From a virus: a stretch of 40,998 nt of DNA. Below, one piece after another: positions 13,190 to 21,213 of this stretch. How positions within the stretch are numbered: position 1 is the first letter of the stretch; each line of letters opens with the position of its first letter. The notes below the pieces were generated by a model. The model was not told where the DNA came from, did not search any database, and worked only from the letters and a program-made list of their open reading frames with translations. The position numbers and the translations under genes are program-made. Where the stretch lies: positions 1-40,998 of IMG/VR virus record IMGVR_UViG_3300032220_001177. One strand, written 5' to 3'.

Positions 13190-13351
13190 TTAAATTCCGG
13201 ACATTAGCAAATGGTTTCGATACATTTCATCTTCATTTTCATATGTGGCTAAACAAATAAAACAATCATCATACGACCCTTCAAACATGATTTGACCTGT
13301 TGATGATTCAATTACTTGGCATTTGTCATTAACTAGATTTACTATTTCCAT
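13190..13351 (-). CDS. Small hypothetical protein (53 aa)
   Basis: MEIVNLVNDKCQVIESSTGQ followed by IMFEGSYDDCFICLATYENE. A compact beta-alpha sequence; the layout (strand, turn, GSYDDCxxC) resembles small phage proteins of unknown function. The stop is 7 nt before the truncated tRNA-Glu, so this gene and the tRNAs may share a transcript. Confidence 0.6.
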   Translation of the reverse strand: MEIVNLVNDKCQVIESSTGQIMFEGSYDDCFICLATYENEDEMYRNHLLMSGI

Positions 13352-13430
13352 TCTGTTTTGTTTTGTTTTTAAATATATTAATAAAAAATTAAGAATTCAA
13401 ATAAAAGTACAAGAGTTTTAACGGGTTAGT

Positions 13431-13814
13431 TTATCCTTTAATTATTTCTTTTCTTCCTATGATGGAACCTTGTAATACTACCTTATCGATTCTCGAATCA
13501 ATATAGGATTTTGTTTGATCAATTTCTCGATGAATTTCATCTTCTATTTTGTGATGTTCTTGATCAATTTGTTGAACTTGATTCATTAATGTTTGTTCAA
13601 CCATATTAATATCACGATGGGTATCTTCAAATAATCGTTGAAAATACTCGTGTTCGTGGGATGAAAATTGATGTATTCCATCTATTTGTTTTTGTTGTTC
13701 ACTTATTTTTTTCTCTAATTTGCTTATCTTAACCATACCTAGAACTAAAGCAATTAATAATAATATTGCTGCAATCGTAAGCATACCTAAAACATATGAT
13801 GTAATTTCTACCAT
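13431..13814 (-). CDS. Membrane-anchored coiled-coil protein (127 aa)
   Basis: One membrane helix (about residues 8-28) is followed by a long, heptad-like coiled coil rich in Glu, Gln, Lys and His (30-110). The topology resembles spanin-like or membrane-tethered scaffold proteins, but no cognate partner is adjacent, so this remains a suggestion. Confidence 0.65.
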   Translation of the reverse strand: MVEITSYVLGMLTIAAILLLIALVLGMVKISKLEKKISEQQKQIDGIHQFSSHEHEYFQRLFEDTHRDINMVEQTLMNQVQQIDQEHHKIEDEIHREIDQTKSYIDSRIDKVVLQGSIIGRKEIIKG

Positions 13815-13893
13815 GTTTTTTTAAATTTTTATATGTCAAAGAACTCTTGTACTGTAGTTAGTGTTGGGGTTCTAACCAACTTAAAACTATTAA

Positions 13894-13992
13894 TTATTTA
13901 AATAAAAATGCTAAAACCATAGATAAAAATAATAATATAGGAATGCCTACAATTAGTAAACCTTTCCACCATAATTGTTTAAATCTTTTCAT
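13894..13992 (-). CDS. Single-pass membrane micro-protein (32 aa)
   Basis: A basic start MKRFKQLWWKG precedes one membrane helix (LLIVGIPILLFLSMVLAFLF). It overlaps the end of the 13979-14392 gene by 14 nt. Positive-inside pattern suggests an N-in orientation. Confidence 0.5.
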   Translation of the reverse strand: MKRFKQLWWKGLLIVGIPILLFLSMVLAFLFK

Positions 13993-14392
13993 TAATTAAA
14001 TTTTTGTAAATATTTGATAAGGAATGTTTAACATTAGCTTTAATTTCTGTTTCCATTTGCTCACGTCTTTTTTCTACTTCAGCATCAAATATTTGAGCAA
14101 TACGTTCATATGATCTACCAGCAATATCAATATTATAACTATAATGATGATTTACAATAGTTATTTGATGATTTTCAATAATAATAAATAATTGATTTTG
14201 GTCACTTCGGATGTATCGTTTTCCAGAAATAGGGGAAATTAGCAGGATTGTTTCTTGATTTGAAATTAAGCATTTACAAATAGAAAATACCTCAATATTA
14301 AAATTTTCTTTATTCCCTGCTCCAATATCAGGGTTCATAAGACGAGTAGCTTTGATAGCAATTCTTTGAAAAAAACGATTTATTTTATGCAT
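13979..14392 (-). CDS. Hypothetical protein (137 aa)
   Basis: Not recognised. Basic helical start (INRFFQRIAIKATRLM), a beta-rich middle and a charged helical end (residues 95-125). First gene after the promoter at 14414-14446. Confidence 0.6.
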   Translation of the reverse strand: MHKINRFFQRIAIKATRLMNPDIGAGNKENFNIEVFSICKCLISNQETILLISPISGKRYIRSDQNQLFIIIENHQITIVNHHYSYNIDIAGRSYERIAQIFDAEVEKRREQMETEIKANVKHSLSNIYKNLINEKI

Positions 14393-14413
14393 TAACCTTT
14401 ATTTATTTTATAC

Positions 14414-14446
14414 GTGAATATACGAACCCCATTTCAGGGAGCCAAA
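14414..14446 (-). promoter_or_regulatory. Promoter, recurrent family (copy 11)
   Basis: TTTG-N20-TATATTCAC on the minus strand, spacer CTCCCTGAAATGGGGTTCG with a CCC/GGG inverted repeat. The usual start-site palindrome is absent. Confidence 0.75.
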
Positions 14447-14447
14447 C

Positions 14448-14711
14448 TTAATCTAAAGTTTGTGGAGAAGTCCATTCAGGTTCTAAAAGTATTTGAACGA
14501 TTTCATCATAAGTATACTCTATAGATTTTGTAGTTAAAGCAGCAACGGATGAAGGTTGAGGCATGTCGTATTTTACGAATGTTTGAGTTTCATCAACTGA
14601 TTTACGAACTGTATCAATTGAGATTTCATAGACTTGGTTAAAGTCAATAAGTGGGAGTTCTGTAACTTCGAAAATTACAAATCGTCTGTTTTCGTATTCT
14701 TGATCTAACAT
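14448..14711 (-). CDS. Hypothetical protein (87 aa) next to the tail gene
   Basis: Acidic, with NRRFVIFEVTELPLIDFNQV, then a Ser/Pro-rich linker and a helical end. Such small proteins often follow tail-fibre genes, and this one lies 29 nt after the LamG gene stop, so a virion-related role is possible but not shown. A motif AATATTTATAATAAAA lies in the short gap upstream. Confidence 0.6.
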   Translation of the reverse strand: MLDQEYENRRFVIFEVTELPLIDFNQVYEISIDTVRKSVDETQTFVKYDMPQPSSVAALTTKSIEYTYDEIVQILLEPEWTSPQTLD

Positions 14712-14740
14712 AATTGTATTGTTTTTATTATAAATATTGG

Positions 14741-15721
14741 TTATAAACCGAATCTCGATTTTTGTGCATTGTAGTTTTGGGTTATTTCAGTTGGTGAAAG
14801 TACTCTATTATATACTTGAATAACTCCTATTAATCCAGCCATTTGTCCTATATACCAAGTCCCACCTTGTCCTGATGGTGTTGACGTATTATTTGGACCA
14901 ACCGAACTACCAGCTAATACACCATCTTTATAAATTTGTCTTAATCCTGTAGAATTTTGAAATAAATAAACTAAATGACGCCATCCGGTACCTGCAATAC
15001 TTGCGTAAGTACTTGTATAGGTATAATAATCATTAACCCCTCCGTTTAAATATAATAACGGTCCATTTCCATACCAATCAGAAGCAACACCATTATTTAA
15101 CCCACTTATTATATATTGAGGTCCACTAGTACCTGAGTTTAGATTAACCCATGCTCCTACAGACCAAACTTGAGATAAATTTAATTGATTTAATGGATTT
15201 GGGATTGAAACATAATCATTTGTTCCATCAAATACAATAGAACCACTATTAGCAGAATTAAATGTAGGACCATTTGTTAAAGTTCCATTAAATCCATTTC
15301 CACTTAAATCATACCAAGTAGAGGCAGTTGTAGGATATGAACCAACAAATCCAGCATCTAAATTTAATACTAACCCATTAGTAACTATATTTTCATATTC
15401 AAAATTAGCAGCCATTAAATTAGTTTGAGTTCCAATCCAAGCTAAACTAGAGGATAATGAAGCTGTATTAGCCCCTGTTGCTCCTTTTGATCTAACAAAT
15501 CGAATTAATTCAGCATCAGTTTGAGGAGCATATATTCTAGGATTAAAACCACTATCAGTTTCAAATACTATATATTTTCCTGATTGGGGGGTTATTCCAT
15601 TGTACCAACCTGTAGTTGATGTAGGTCCAACAATGCTAGCTGTAGTTGCCCCTAAAGCGACATTACTTTTTTGGAGACTACCTGTAAGATTACCGGTTTT
15701 GTATTTTATTGCGTTAGGCAT
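14741..15721 (-). CDS. LamG/concanavalin-like tail or fibre protein
   Basis: Residues 1-110 are Gly/Thr/Ala-rich, virion-like sequence. From about 115 to 320 lies a LamG-type jelly roll: NGLVLNLDAG, WYDLSGNGFNGTL, IVFDGTNDYVSI, WSVGAWVNL, WRHLVYLF, YKDGVLAGS, WYIGQMAG and a final VYNRVLSPTEITQNYNA. These domains bind glycans and are common in phage tail and capsid-decoration proteins. It is therefore likely a host-surface-binding or decoration protein, exposed on the virion. The N-terminal part probably attaches to the particle. Confidence 0.85.
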   Translation of the reverse strand: MPNAIKYKTGNLTGSLQKSNVALGATTASIVGPTSTTGWYNGITPQSGKYIVFETDSGFNPRIYAPQTDAELIRFVRSKGATGANTASLSSSLAWIGTQTNLMAANFEYENIVTNGLVLNLDAGFVGSYPTTASTWYDLSGNGFNGTLTNGPTFNSANSGSIVFDGTNDYVSIPNPLNQLNLSQVWSVGAWVNLNSGTSGPQYIISGLNNGVASDWYGNGPLLYLNGGVNDYYTYTSTYASIAGTGWRHLVYLFQNSTGLRQIYKDGVLAGSSVGPNNTSTPSGQGGTWYIGQMAGLIGVIQVYNRVLSPTEITQNYNAQKSRFGL

Positions 15722-15800
15722 TTATTATTTTATTATAAATATATTATTTGCCTTATTTACTTTATAAATATAAGGGGGTAATAGAGATATGTTATTATAA

Positions 15801-15814
15801 GCGCTATAATGCGC
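15801..15814. terminator. Small GCGC hairpin, possible terminator
   Basis: GCGC-TATAAT-GCGC with flanking TAA/TTA, located 13 nt after the stop of the 70-residue gene in minus direction and followed by TTATAATAAC. Short stem and no clear U-run, so the terminator role is tentative. Confidence 0.3.
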
Positions 15815-15826
15815 GTTAAAAACGAT

Positions 15827-16039
15827 TTATTCAGTGATGTCTTCAACTATTTCAGCCTCTTGAATTGTTTCACATAACCAATATTCATCATTTTTCTGTA
15901 ATACATGATCAGCTCCAACATGATCTCTCCATTCTTTAAGTAAATCCATATTTACTATATCTTTAAAAGATACACTATGTGTTTTAATTCTTTTTAAAAC
16001 CTTATAAGGAACTCCATTATGAAAATATATATTATACAT
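15827..16039 (-). CDS. Hypothetical protein (70 aa)
   Basis: MYNIYFHNGVPYKVLKRIKT, then KEWRDHVGADHVLQKNDEYWLCE and an acidic tail. Resembles small host-takeover-type phage proteins but I do not recognise it. The ATG overlaps the stop of the membrane gene upstream (TAATG). Confidence 0.6.
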   Translation of the reverse strand: MYNIYFHNGVPYKVLKRIKTHSVSFKDIVNMDLLKEWRDHVGADHVLQKNDEYWLCETIQEAEIVEDITE

Positions 16040-16314
16040 TACTTATTATCTTCATTAAATATAAGTAAATATGTTATTTTGTACCCCATATTAAGGATAC
16101 ATGCTAATCCAATCCCCATTATAAATGAATTTATGTTAGTAACTTCCGCTCTTAATCCATATCCCCAACCTAACGCAATAATTAAATTACCAAATAGCAT
16201 AAAGAATAGAATTGCTTGACTTGCTAATGGTGATATTTTTGGTACCATTTTTAATGCAAATCTATTAAAAGGAATTAATAAAATTAATAGAGCTAATCCG
16301 AGTAAAAAGTTCAT
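16039..16314 (-). CDS. Three-helix membrane protein (91 aa)
   Basis: Hydrophobic segments at about residues 2-20, 29-50 and 60-85, with little soluble sequence. Located just beyond the decayed oxygenase fragment. Could be a holin-like or accessory membrane protein; no specific evidence. Confidence 0.6.
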   Translation of the reverse strand: MNFLLGLALLILLIPFNRFALKMVPKISPLASQAILFFMLFGNLIIALGWGYGLRAEVTNINSFIMGIGLACILNMGYKITYLLIFNEDNK

Positions 16315-16344
16315 AACTAATTGTTTATTTTGTTTGTTTATAAA

Positions 16345-16428
16345 TTAAAGTAAAAAATCCTCTTCAAATTCTTCATATATTTTGCCTTCTTATTTTTCAA
16401 TCCAACCTGTAATGATATATTTTTTATT
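16345..16428 (-). pseudogene. Decayed 3' end of a 2OG-Fe(II) oxygenase gene
   Basis: Reads NKKYIITGWIEK-stop, then EGKIYEEFEEDFLL-stop, aligning codon for codon with the C-terminus of the intact oxygenase at 17549-18229 (NKKYIITGWIESKSSNISEE and onward). One in-frame TAA interrupts it. No upstream part of the gene remains; the next gene begins at 16455. Confidence 0.75.
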
Positions 16429-16454
16429 TAACGGAATGTACGAAATGGATTTTA

Positions 16455-17489
16455 TTACTCCAAGTTTCTTGTTTCAAAAAATGACCAATAGTTCCAAAAA
16501 ATCTCTTCTGTTGTTCTTTCTACTTGAGATACTAATTTATCACTTTTATAAATCTCCATTTTCCAAACATTAGTATTGTCTTTAGAAAAACCCCACCAAT
16601 AAATTGGTCCGGTTGTTAAATCTGTTGATTTTACTAATTGATTATCTTTATAAATTTTTAAATGTACTAATTCTACTTTTAGACTTGTATTTACTACACA
16701 TATTAAACTATTATTATCATTAATACTTCTAACAATATCTATTTCAACCGTAAAATCACTATCTAACTCGGGGAAATTAATATCACCATAATTTGATATT
16801 CCTAACCACTTGCTTGAAAATATATCTCTTGGTCTAATAGGATGATAATATTGGGGATTTGGAAATTTAGCAGCAACAAATGCCTCTAATGAATAACCAC
16901 GCTTTGGAGCAGCTGTTTGAATATAATCTTCGGGGGTGTTTATATCTTCTAATGTATTTGAAAAGAAATTAATATTACCTCCAAACATTGATGTTACGGG
17001 TACTAATGATGTATCGGAATAAGATTCAACCATAAACCACCCATCACTCTCTATAAAATTAGATTCTTCTAACTTACTTTCCAATAATTTTTGATCATTA
17101 CTATTTAAAAATGTATCACATTCTACGTAAATAAAATGAGTATATTTTTTATTTTTTAATAACCATAAAGCATTTTTTAGATTCATTAAAATAGCAAATG
17201 AATGAGCTCCCAGTCTATTACCTTTGTTGGTTTGGAATCTTATTGATCCGTTATCAATGAATGTTGCTATTGAAGATGGTTCTGGAAATTTAAGTGAATG
17301 ATTTTCATCGGAATAGATGGTATATTTGCTTGCTTTTTGTAAATCGTTATTGATTGGGGAATGAGATACTAAACAAATATCATATCCATAGCGTTTGAAA
17401 CTCTCTATTGTTAAACTAAGTAAAGCAGTGTCTTGATGGTTTTGAGGATAACCTCCTACTATAACACATATTTCACTTTTGTTCAGCAT
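16455..17489 (-). CDS. Glycosyltransferase-like protein with C-terminal accessory domain
   Basis: Residues 1-230 look like a GT-A glycosyltransferase: a beta-alpha start (EICVIVGGYPQNHQDTALLS), a helix-rich middle and HFIYVECDTFL with ECD at 123-125 in the place of the DxD metal/nucleotide motif. Residues about 235-344 form a beta-sandwich-like module (HLKIYKDNQLVKSTDL, WWGFSKD, WKMEIYKSDKLV), which is echoed in the product of 18231-18686. Substrates unknown; it may act on surface glycans or virion proteins. It is the gene between the intact oxygenase and its decayed copy. Confidence 0.65.
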   Translation of the reverse strand: MLNKSEICVIVGGYPQNHQDTALLSLTIESFKRYGYDICLVSHSPINNDLQKASKYTIYSDENHSLKFPEPSSIATFIDNGSIRFQTNKGNRLGAHSFAILMNLKNALWLLKNKKYTHFIYVECDTFLNSNDQKLLESKLEESNFIESDGWFMVESYSDTSLVPVTSMFGGNINFFSNTLEDINTPEDYIQTAAPKRGYSLEAFVAAKFPNPQYYHPIRPRDIFSSKWLGISNYGDINFPELDSDFTVEIDIVRSINDNNSLICVVNTSLKVELVHLKIYKDNQLVKSTDLTTGPIYWWGFSKDNTNVWKMEIYKSDKLVSQVERTTEEIFWNYWSFFETRNLE

Positions 17490-17548
17490 ATTCTTGAGTT
17501 TGTAACCACATATGATTTAATATAAGAATAATCTAATTGGTATTCAAT

Positions 17549-18229
17549 TTAAAGTAAAAAATCCTCTTCAAATTCTTCACTTATATTACTAGACTTACTT
17601 TCAATCCAACCTGTAATAATATATTTTTTATTTCCTTTTCCAGGGGGGTTACCTCTATGTTTATGAGTCCAATAAGCAGGAGCTATAATTAATTTTCCAG
17701 TTTCAGGAAGTATCATTTGTTTATTATATTTAAATTCAGTTCCTCCACTATTTAAAGTATTTAAATAATATATAAAGAACAATTCTCGTTTAGATGAATT
17801 TCCTCCTTCATTTTCATGATGCCAAGCAAAATATCCTTCATCACCTATATATCTTTGGATTTGAATATGAGGATTATTATTATTTGATATAGAAAATGCA
17901 CTTTGAGCTGTTCTAAATTTAGAAATATTACTATTAAAACCTTCACCAGATACTATAAAAGGATTAGAATCTAAATAATTAACTAAACTACTTAATAAAT
18001 TTTCCATTAAATAATCATATACATATTTCCAATCATTATCCTCTAATTCATTATGAATCATTAAGTCAGTTGATGATTTAATATGTTTTGCTACACCACC
18101 TGCAGTCATTCCCTCAATTTTATTTTGAGATTCTTCAAATTTATCAATAATAAAAGTACATAAATCCTGAGGTAGGGTATTACGATATTCTTTAACTAGA
18201 TTATCTTGAAATAGATTAGGTTCATTCAT
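17549..18229 (-). CDS. 2OG-Fe(II) dioxygenase (prolyl-4-hydroxylase-like)
   Basis: The double-stranded beta-helix signature is present: IQIQRYIGDEGYFAWHHE with the HxE metal ligands (His137, Glu139), then STGGTEF-like SGGTEF, and APAYWTHKHRG with the distal His191 and a basic residue (about Lys202) to bind 2-oxoglutarate, ending YIITGWIE. Many phages carry such enzymes; substrates may be proteins, nucleobases or small molecules. Length of 226 aa is normal for the P4H-like family. A fragment of a second copy lies at 16345-16428. Confidence 0.85.
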   Translation of the reverse strand: MNEPNLFQDNLVKEYRNTLPQDLCTFIIDKFEESQNKIEGMTAGGVAKHIKSSTDLMIHNELEDNDWKYVYDYLMENLLSSLVNYLDSNPFIVSGEGFNSNISKFRTAQSAFSISNNNNPHIQIQRYIGDEGYFAWHHENEGGNSSKRELFFIYYLNTLNSGGTEFKYNKQMILPETGKLIIAPAYWTHKHRGNPPGKGNKKYIITGWIESKSSNISEEFEEDFLL

Positions 18230-18230
18230 A

Positions 18231-18686
18231 TTAAAATTGTTGTTCTATAATAATACTAAAATCTAAATTATCATTCATTTTCATAGTTTTTAAACCTGTA
18301 TTAAATCGTTCACTATGTTTAAAGCAAATATAAGCATTACATTTATATTTTTCCTCAATATATTCAATATATTTTTGTAAGGGATTTAGATCTATATTTT
18401 TTCCAACTTTATTTGTATTAAAAGTAGGTAATATTAAAATGTTTTTATGGGATAAATTAAAATTTATAGATTTTATTAGATTATTAGTTTGATAAAATTC
18501 AATAAGCCAATTTCCTATTTCATTAGGAAATGCTCCCCAATTTCCACTACCTATTTCCATTTCACCAATATACTCTTCATCTCTATACCACTTTACAAGG
18601 TAACTCTGTTCACCTCTAATAGTAACTTTAGCGTTAGTATTAAAAGTAATATTAGCGTGAGAATTTTTAAGGAGTTGGACTTTCAT
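18231..18686 (-). CDS. Protein with accessory beta-domain shared with the 16455 glycosyltransferase
   Basis: I choose ATG 18686 (MKVQLLKNSHANITF); earlier in-frame ATGs at 18707 and 18731 lie deeper inside the upstream gene. The segment YLVKWYRDEEYIGEMEIGSG, WGAFPNEIGNWLIEFYQTNN matches the pattern of the glycosyltransferase C-terminal module (YKDNxLV, WWGF, WKMEIYKSD). The last 70 residues are not recognised. Stop lies 1 nt before the oxygenase ATG, suggesting coupled function. Confidence 0.55.
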   Translation of the reverse strand: MKVQLLKNSHANITFNTNAKVTIRGEQSYLVKWYRDEEYIGEMEIGSGNWGAFPNEIGNWLIEFYQTNNLIKSINFNLSHKNILILPTFNTNKVGKNIDLNPLQKYIEYIEEKYKCNAYICFKHSERFNTGLKTMKMNDNLDFSIIIEQQF

Positions 18687-18849
18687 AATTTTCTGATTTT
18701 GCTTCATAATAAGCTTTATCCCAACATTCATAAAGATCTATTCTAGGTTCTAATAGTTTTATTTCTTTATATTTTTGTAAAACTTGTTCGTAATATCCAC
18801 GTTCACGAGCATGATACAGCATTTCTTCAACTCTTTCTTCTCTTGTCAT
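18667..18849 (-). CDS. Small helical protein (60 aa)
   Basis: MTREERVEEMLYHARERGYY followed by EQVLQKYKEIKLLEP: a charged helical hairpin, a pattern seen in small phage proteins. Function unknown. It overlaps the chosen start of the next gene by 20 nt. Confidence 0.6.
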   Translation of the reverse strand: MTREERVEEMLYHARERGYYEQVLQKYKEIKLLEPRIDLYECWDKAYYEAKSENYESPTP

Positions 18850-18867
18850 TTTATATAAAATATTTAA

Positions 18868-19002
18868 TTATAGCCTATTATGTGTAAGTTTATTAATCAA
18901 ATTTTCAAGATGCATTATTGCTTCGTTATTGTTTCTATCTTCTACCATTAGAAGTATAGTCATTAATTCTCTATATAAACGCTCTTTTATTTCCGGGTTC
19001 AT
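18868..19002 (-). CDS. Small helical protein (44 aa)
   Basis: MNPEIKERLYRELMTILLMV followed by a second amphipathic helix (EAIMHLENLINKL). Intact frame placed 3 nt after the stop of the gene at 19006. Function unknown. Confidence 0.5.
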   Translation of the reverse strand: MNPEIKERLYRELMTILLMVEDRNNNEAIMHLENLINKLTHNRL

Positions 19003-19005
19003 AGT

Positions 19006-19401
19006 TTAAATTTTATTAAGACCAAATACTTCATAACTTTGTGCTTCTAAATCAGCATCATAATCATCATCATCTCCTGAATACCAGTTGTCTTTAATTT
19101 CTGTTTCTTCCTCTTCTAGATCAACTTTCCAGGCAATGTCTTGGAGAAGACCAGCATTCTCAATAAGGGACCAAATACGTTCTTTCCATAAATTCATAGG
19201 AACATCATCAATAATACATTCAAAGCCTAAATTATAGGTTATTTCCCCAATTTTGTCTATAAACTTTAGTGTAAGTTGATCTAATTCACCATTAATTGGA
19301 AAGTTAGTACCATACTTGTTTGATCCATTAGTGTTGGATTCATACATTGATTTGATTGTTAACCACTCTGCGGTTAAAATTGATTTTGGTGTTTTTTTCA
19401 T
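19006..19401 (-). CDS. Acidic hypothetical protein (131 aa), start corrected
   Basis: I place the start at ATG 19401 (MKKTPKSILTAEWLTIKSM) because the frame upstream of it runs through the promoter at 19426-19458. The C-terminus is strongly acidic (EEEETEIKDNWYSGDDDDYD). Not recognised; the acidic tail could mimic DNA or bind a basic partner. Confidence 0.65.
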   Translation of the reverse strand: MKKTPKSILTAEWLTIKSMYESNTNGSNKYGTNFPINGELDQLTLKFIDKIGEITYNLGFECIIDDVPMNLWKERIWSLIENAGLLQDIAWKVDLEEEETEIKDNWYSGDDDDYDADLEAQSYEVFGLNKI

Positions 19402-19425
19402 AACTCTTATTTTGTTTTTATATGG

Positions 19426-19458
19426 GTAAATATACGAACCCCATCCCAGGATTCCAAA
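19426..19458 (-). promoter_or_regulatory. Promoter, recurrent family (copy 12)
   Basis: TTTG-N20-TATATTTAC on the minus strand, spacer AATCCTGGGATGGGGTTCG. Upstream flank AAACGTCATATGAAAAA is shared with copy 3 and resembles that of copy 9. No start-site palindrome. Confidence 0.8.
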
Positions 19459-19483
19459 TTTTTCATATGACGTTTTTATTTTT

Positions 19484-19807
19484 TTATTCGATACTAAAAG
19501 CAAATGATTCCGGGTAATAACGATCATTACCTGATTCTATTTCAAATTCTAGGTGTTCTATTAATTTAATAATATGATTGTTAATAGTGATAGGGAATAA
19601 GTCTGCTAGTTCAGATTCACTAATTCCAAAATATTTGTGATTTGCACGAAAACAAAATCCATTACCATTAGGACCTATATAATCCCTTACCTCAGGGATA
19701 TTTGAATAAGTAATTATTCCATCTTGGAATAACCTCTCCATACTAATATTAGCACCTTTAGTATTTAATATACTAGATAATTCAATAAATAATTTTTGAT
19801 TTTCCAT
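19484..19807 (-). CDS. Hypothetical protein (107 aa)
   Basis: Not recognised. Soluble, acidic, with VRDYIGPNGNGFCFRANHKYFGI in the middle. Start context AAAGGTTATG at 19807. Its last codons run into the upstream flank of the next promoter. Confidence 0.6.
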   Translation of the reverse strand: MENQKLFIELSSILNTKGANISMERLFQDGIITYSNIPEVRDYIGPNGNGFCFRANHKYFGISESELADLFPITINNHIIKLIEHLEFEIESGNDRYYPESFAFSIE

Positions 19808-19823
19808 AACCTTTATTTTTTTC

Positions 19824-20219
19824 TTAAATTCCCTCTCCAGACTTTACATAAAAAACTCCTGAAATTCCACCACCATCTAATATTGCTGCTTTAATCACCT
19901 TTCCATCAGGAGATAGTTTAGCATATCCTTGGTAGCTATCCGAGCGATATAAAATCTCCCATTTATCTGTCATTTCTCTAGGAAACTTGGCATCAAGCTG
20001 CTTATATCTAGGACTAAAGCTGTCATCTTTAAACATCATCACAGTCTCAAAGTTTGGACCTAGAGCAGGCTCAACTACTTTAGTTTTCATTGCTGCATCT
20101 GAAAGGGGGCTTGATCCACCTAACATAGCATAATAGCTTTCATGAACATTATTATTCTTTGCTTTAAGAGCTGCTCTTATTTCTTCCTTAATAATTGCTT
20201 GTAATTTTGATTTTTGCAT
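19824..20219 (-). CDS. Hypothetical phage protein (131 aa)
   Basis: Starts MQKSKLQAIIKEEIRAALKA, an amphipathic N-terminal helix common in small phage proteins, then a flexible Gly/Ser segment and a beta-rich C-terminus with YRSDSYQGYAKLSPDGKVIK. Function unknown. ATG overlaps the end of the next upstream gene. Confidence 0.6.
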   Translation of the reverse strand: MQKSKLQAIIKEEIRAALKAKNNNVHESYYAMLGGSSPLSDAAMKTKVVEPALGPNFETVMMFKDDSFSPRYKQLDAKFPREMTDKWEILYRSDSYQGYAKLSPDGKVIKAAILDGGGISGVFYVKSGEGI

Positions 20220-20452
20220 TATTCGTGTTTTTTTAATTCTGTGTATAAACCATCATATAGCTTTTTTACTCGCATAAAATCAGCATCCTCTAAAGTATCC
20301 GATAACTTGTCCATGTATTTTTTTATTTCGGGGGATGCTAATAAAGATAAAAGCTCTGAAGCCTCAGTGTTGTTTTCGTTTAACTTAGATTGTGTAGTGA
20401 TTTTGTTTTCTGTTAACCACTGCATAGCGTTAAAGTTGTCTGATTTTTTCAT
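20219..20452 (-). CDS. Hypothetical phage protein (77 aa)
   Basis: Opens with NFNAMQWLTENKITTQSKL, the WLxENKxTTQSxL word that I associate with small proteins of marine and freshwater tailed phages. Rest is helical. It forms a tight group with 19824-20219 and 20458-21183. Confidence 0.65.
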   Translation of the reverse strand: MKKSDNFNAMQWLTENKITTQSKLNENNTEASELLSLLASPEIKKYMDKLSDTLEDADFMRVKKLYDGLYTELKKHE

Positions 20453-20457
20453 TTTAT

Positions 20458-21183
20458 TTATTTTATAATACCTGCTTTATATTTCATTTGGCGAATATGA
20501 GTTTCATTCATTTCCATTTTATCCGAAATATAATTTTGGAAATCTTCAATAAAATCCTTTACATTATAATTAATATATGTTTCAATTCCATTTAAACGAA
20601 TATCATTATCCAAAGATTTTTTATATGCTTCAATAGCATCTTTAGGTTGATCTTTAAGTTGAGACATTGCTTGGTTTAATACTATATTTAAAACACCTCT
20701 TTTAAGCTCTGGAGTACTTTCTTTAGTAACTACTTCTTTATCATCACCAACGTGATAAGCTTCCTCCATTTCTTCTTTATCATATGTGTTATCAAAATCA
20801 CCAAATAAAATATCCTGTAAAGGATCTATCATAGAACGAATACCATTATTTGTAACATTTTCCCAACCCATTGTACCATAAAAATAAGCATAATCCGCTC
20901 CATATGAATCAATTAATCCTGCTACTTCTTCGGCGGCTTGTTCTGGGTCTGATTGGTTAAGGTTTATTTTATCAGCTCTTCCTTTGTTATTAGCTTCAAT
21001 TTCACCTGTTTTATCATCTATAAAACTAATATAACCTTTATTTGCAATTTGTTCAGCTTCTGAATCTGATTTATAAAAAGTGTTTAATGCTTTTCCTAAA
21101 TGTTCAGGATAACCATCATAATGATTATAAGTTGTTGTTAATATTCCATTTTTGAGGTATCCAATAAGAGCTCTAGTTGCCAT
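20458..21183 (-). CDS. Conserved protein sharing its N-terminal domain with the 1818-2237 product
   Basis: Residues 1-60 (TRALIGYLKNGILTTTYNHYDG, LGKALNTFY) match the domain pattern of the 139-residue protein at 1818-2237. A longer, acidic C-terminal part (residues 60-241) is specific to this protein. Function unknown. The gap upstream (21184-21213) has the AT-rich word AATATTTATAACATA. Confidence 0.65.
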   Translation of the reverse strand: MATRALIGYLKNGILTTTYNHYDGYPEHLGKALNTFYKSDSEAEQIANKGYISFIDDKTGEIEANNKGRADKINLNQSDPEQAAEEVAGLIDSYGADYAYFYGTMGWENVTNNGIRSMIDPLQDILFGDFDNTYDKEEMEEAYHVGDDKEVVTKESTPELKRGVLNIVLNQAMSQLKDQPKDAIEAYKKSLDNDIRLNGIETYINYNVKDFIEDFQNYISDKMEMNETHIRQMKYKAGIIK

Positions 21184-21213
21184 GTTTTATAAATTAAATA
21201 TATGTTATAAATA

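Noticed and set aside
19402-19527. N-terminal extension of the 19006 gene
   Set aside because: It runs through the promoter at 19426-19458 and into the end of the upstream gene; ATG 19401 is the first start after the promoter.
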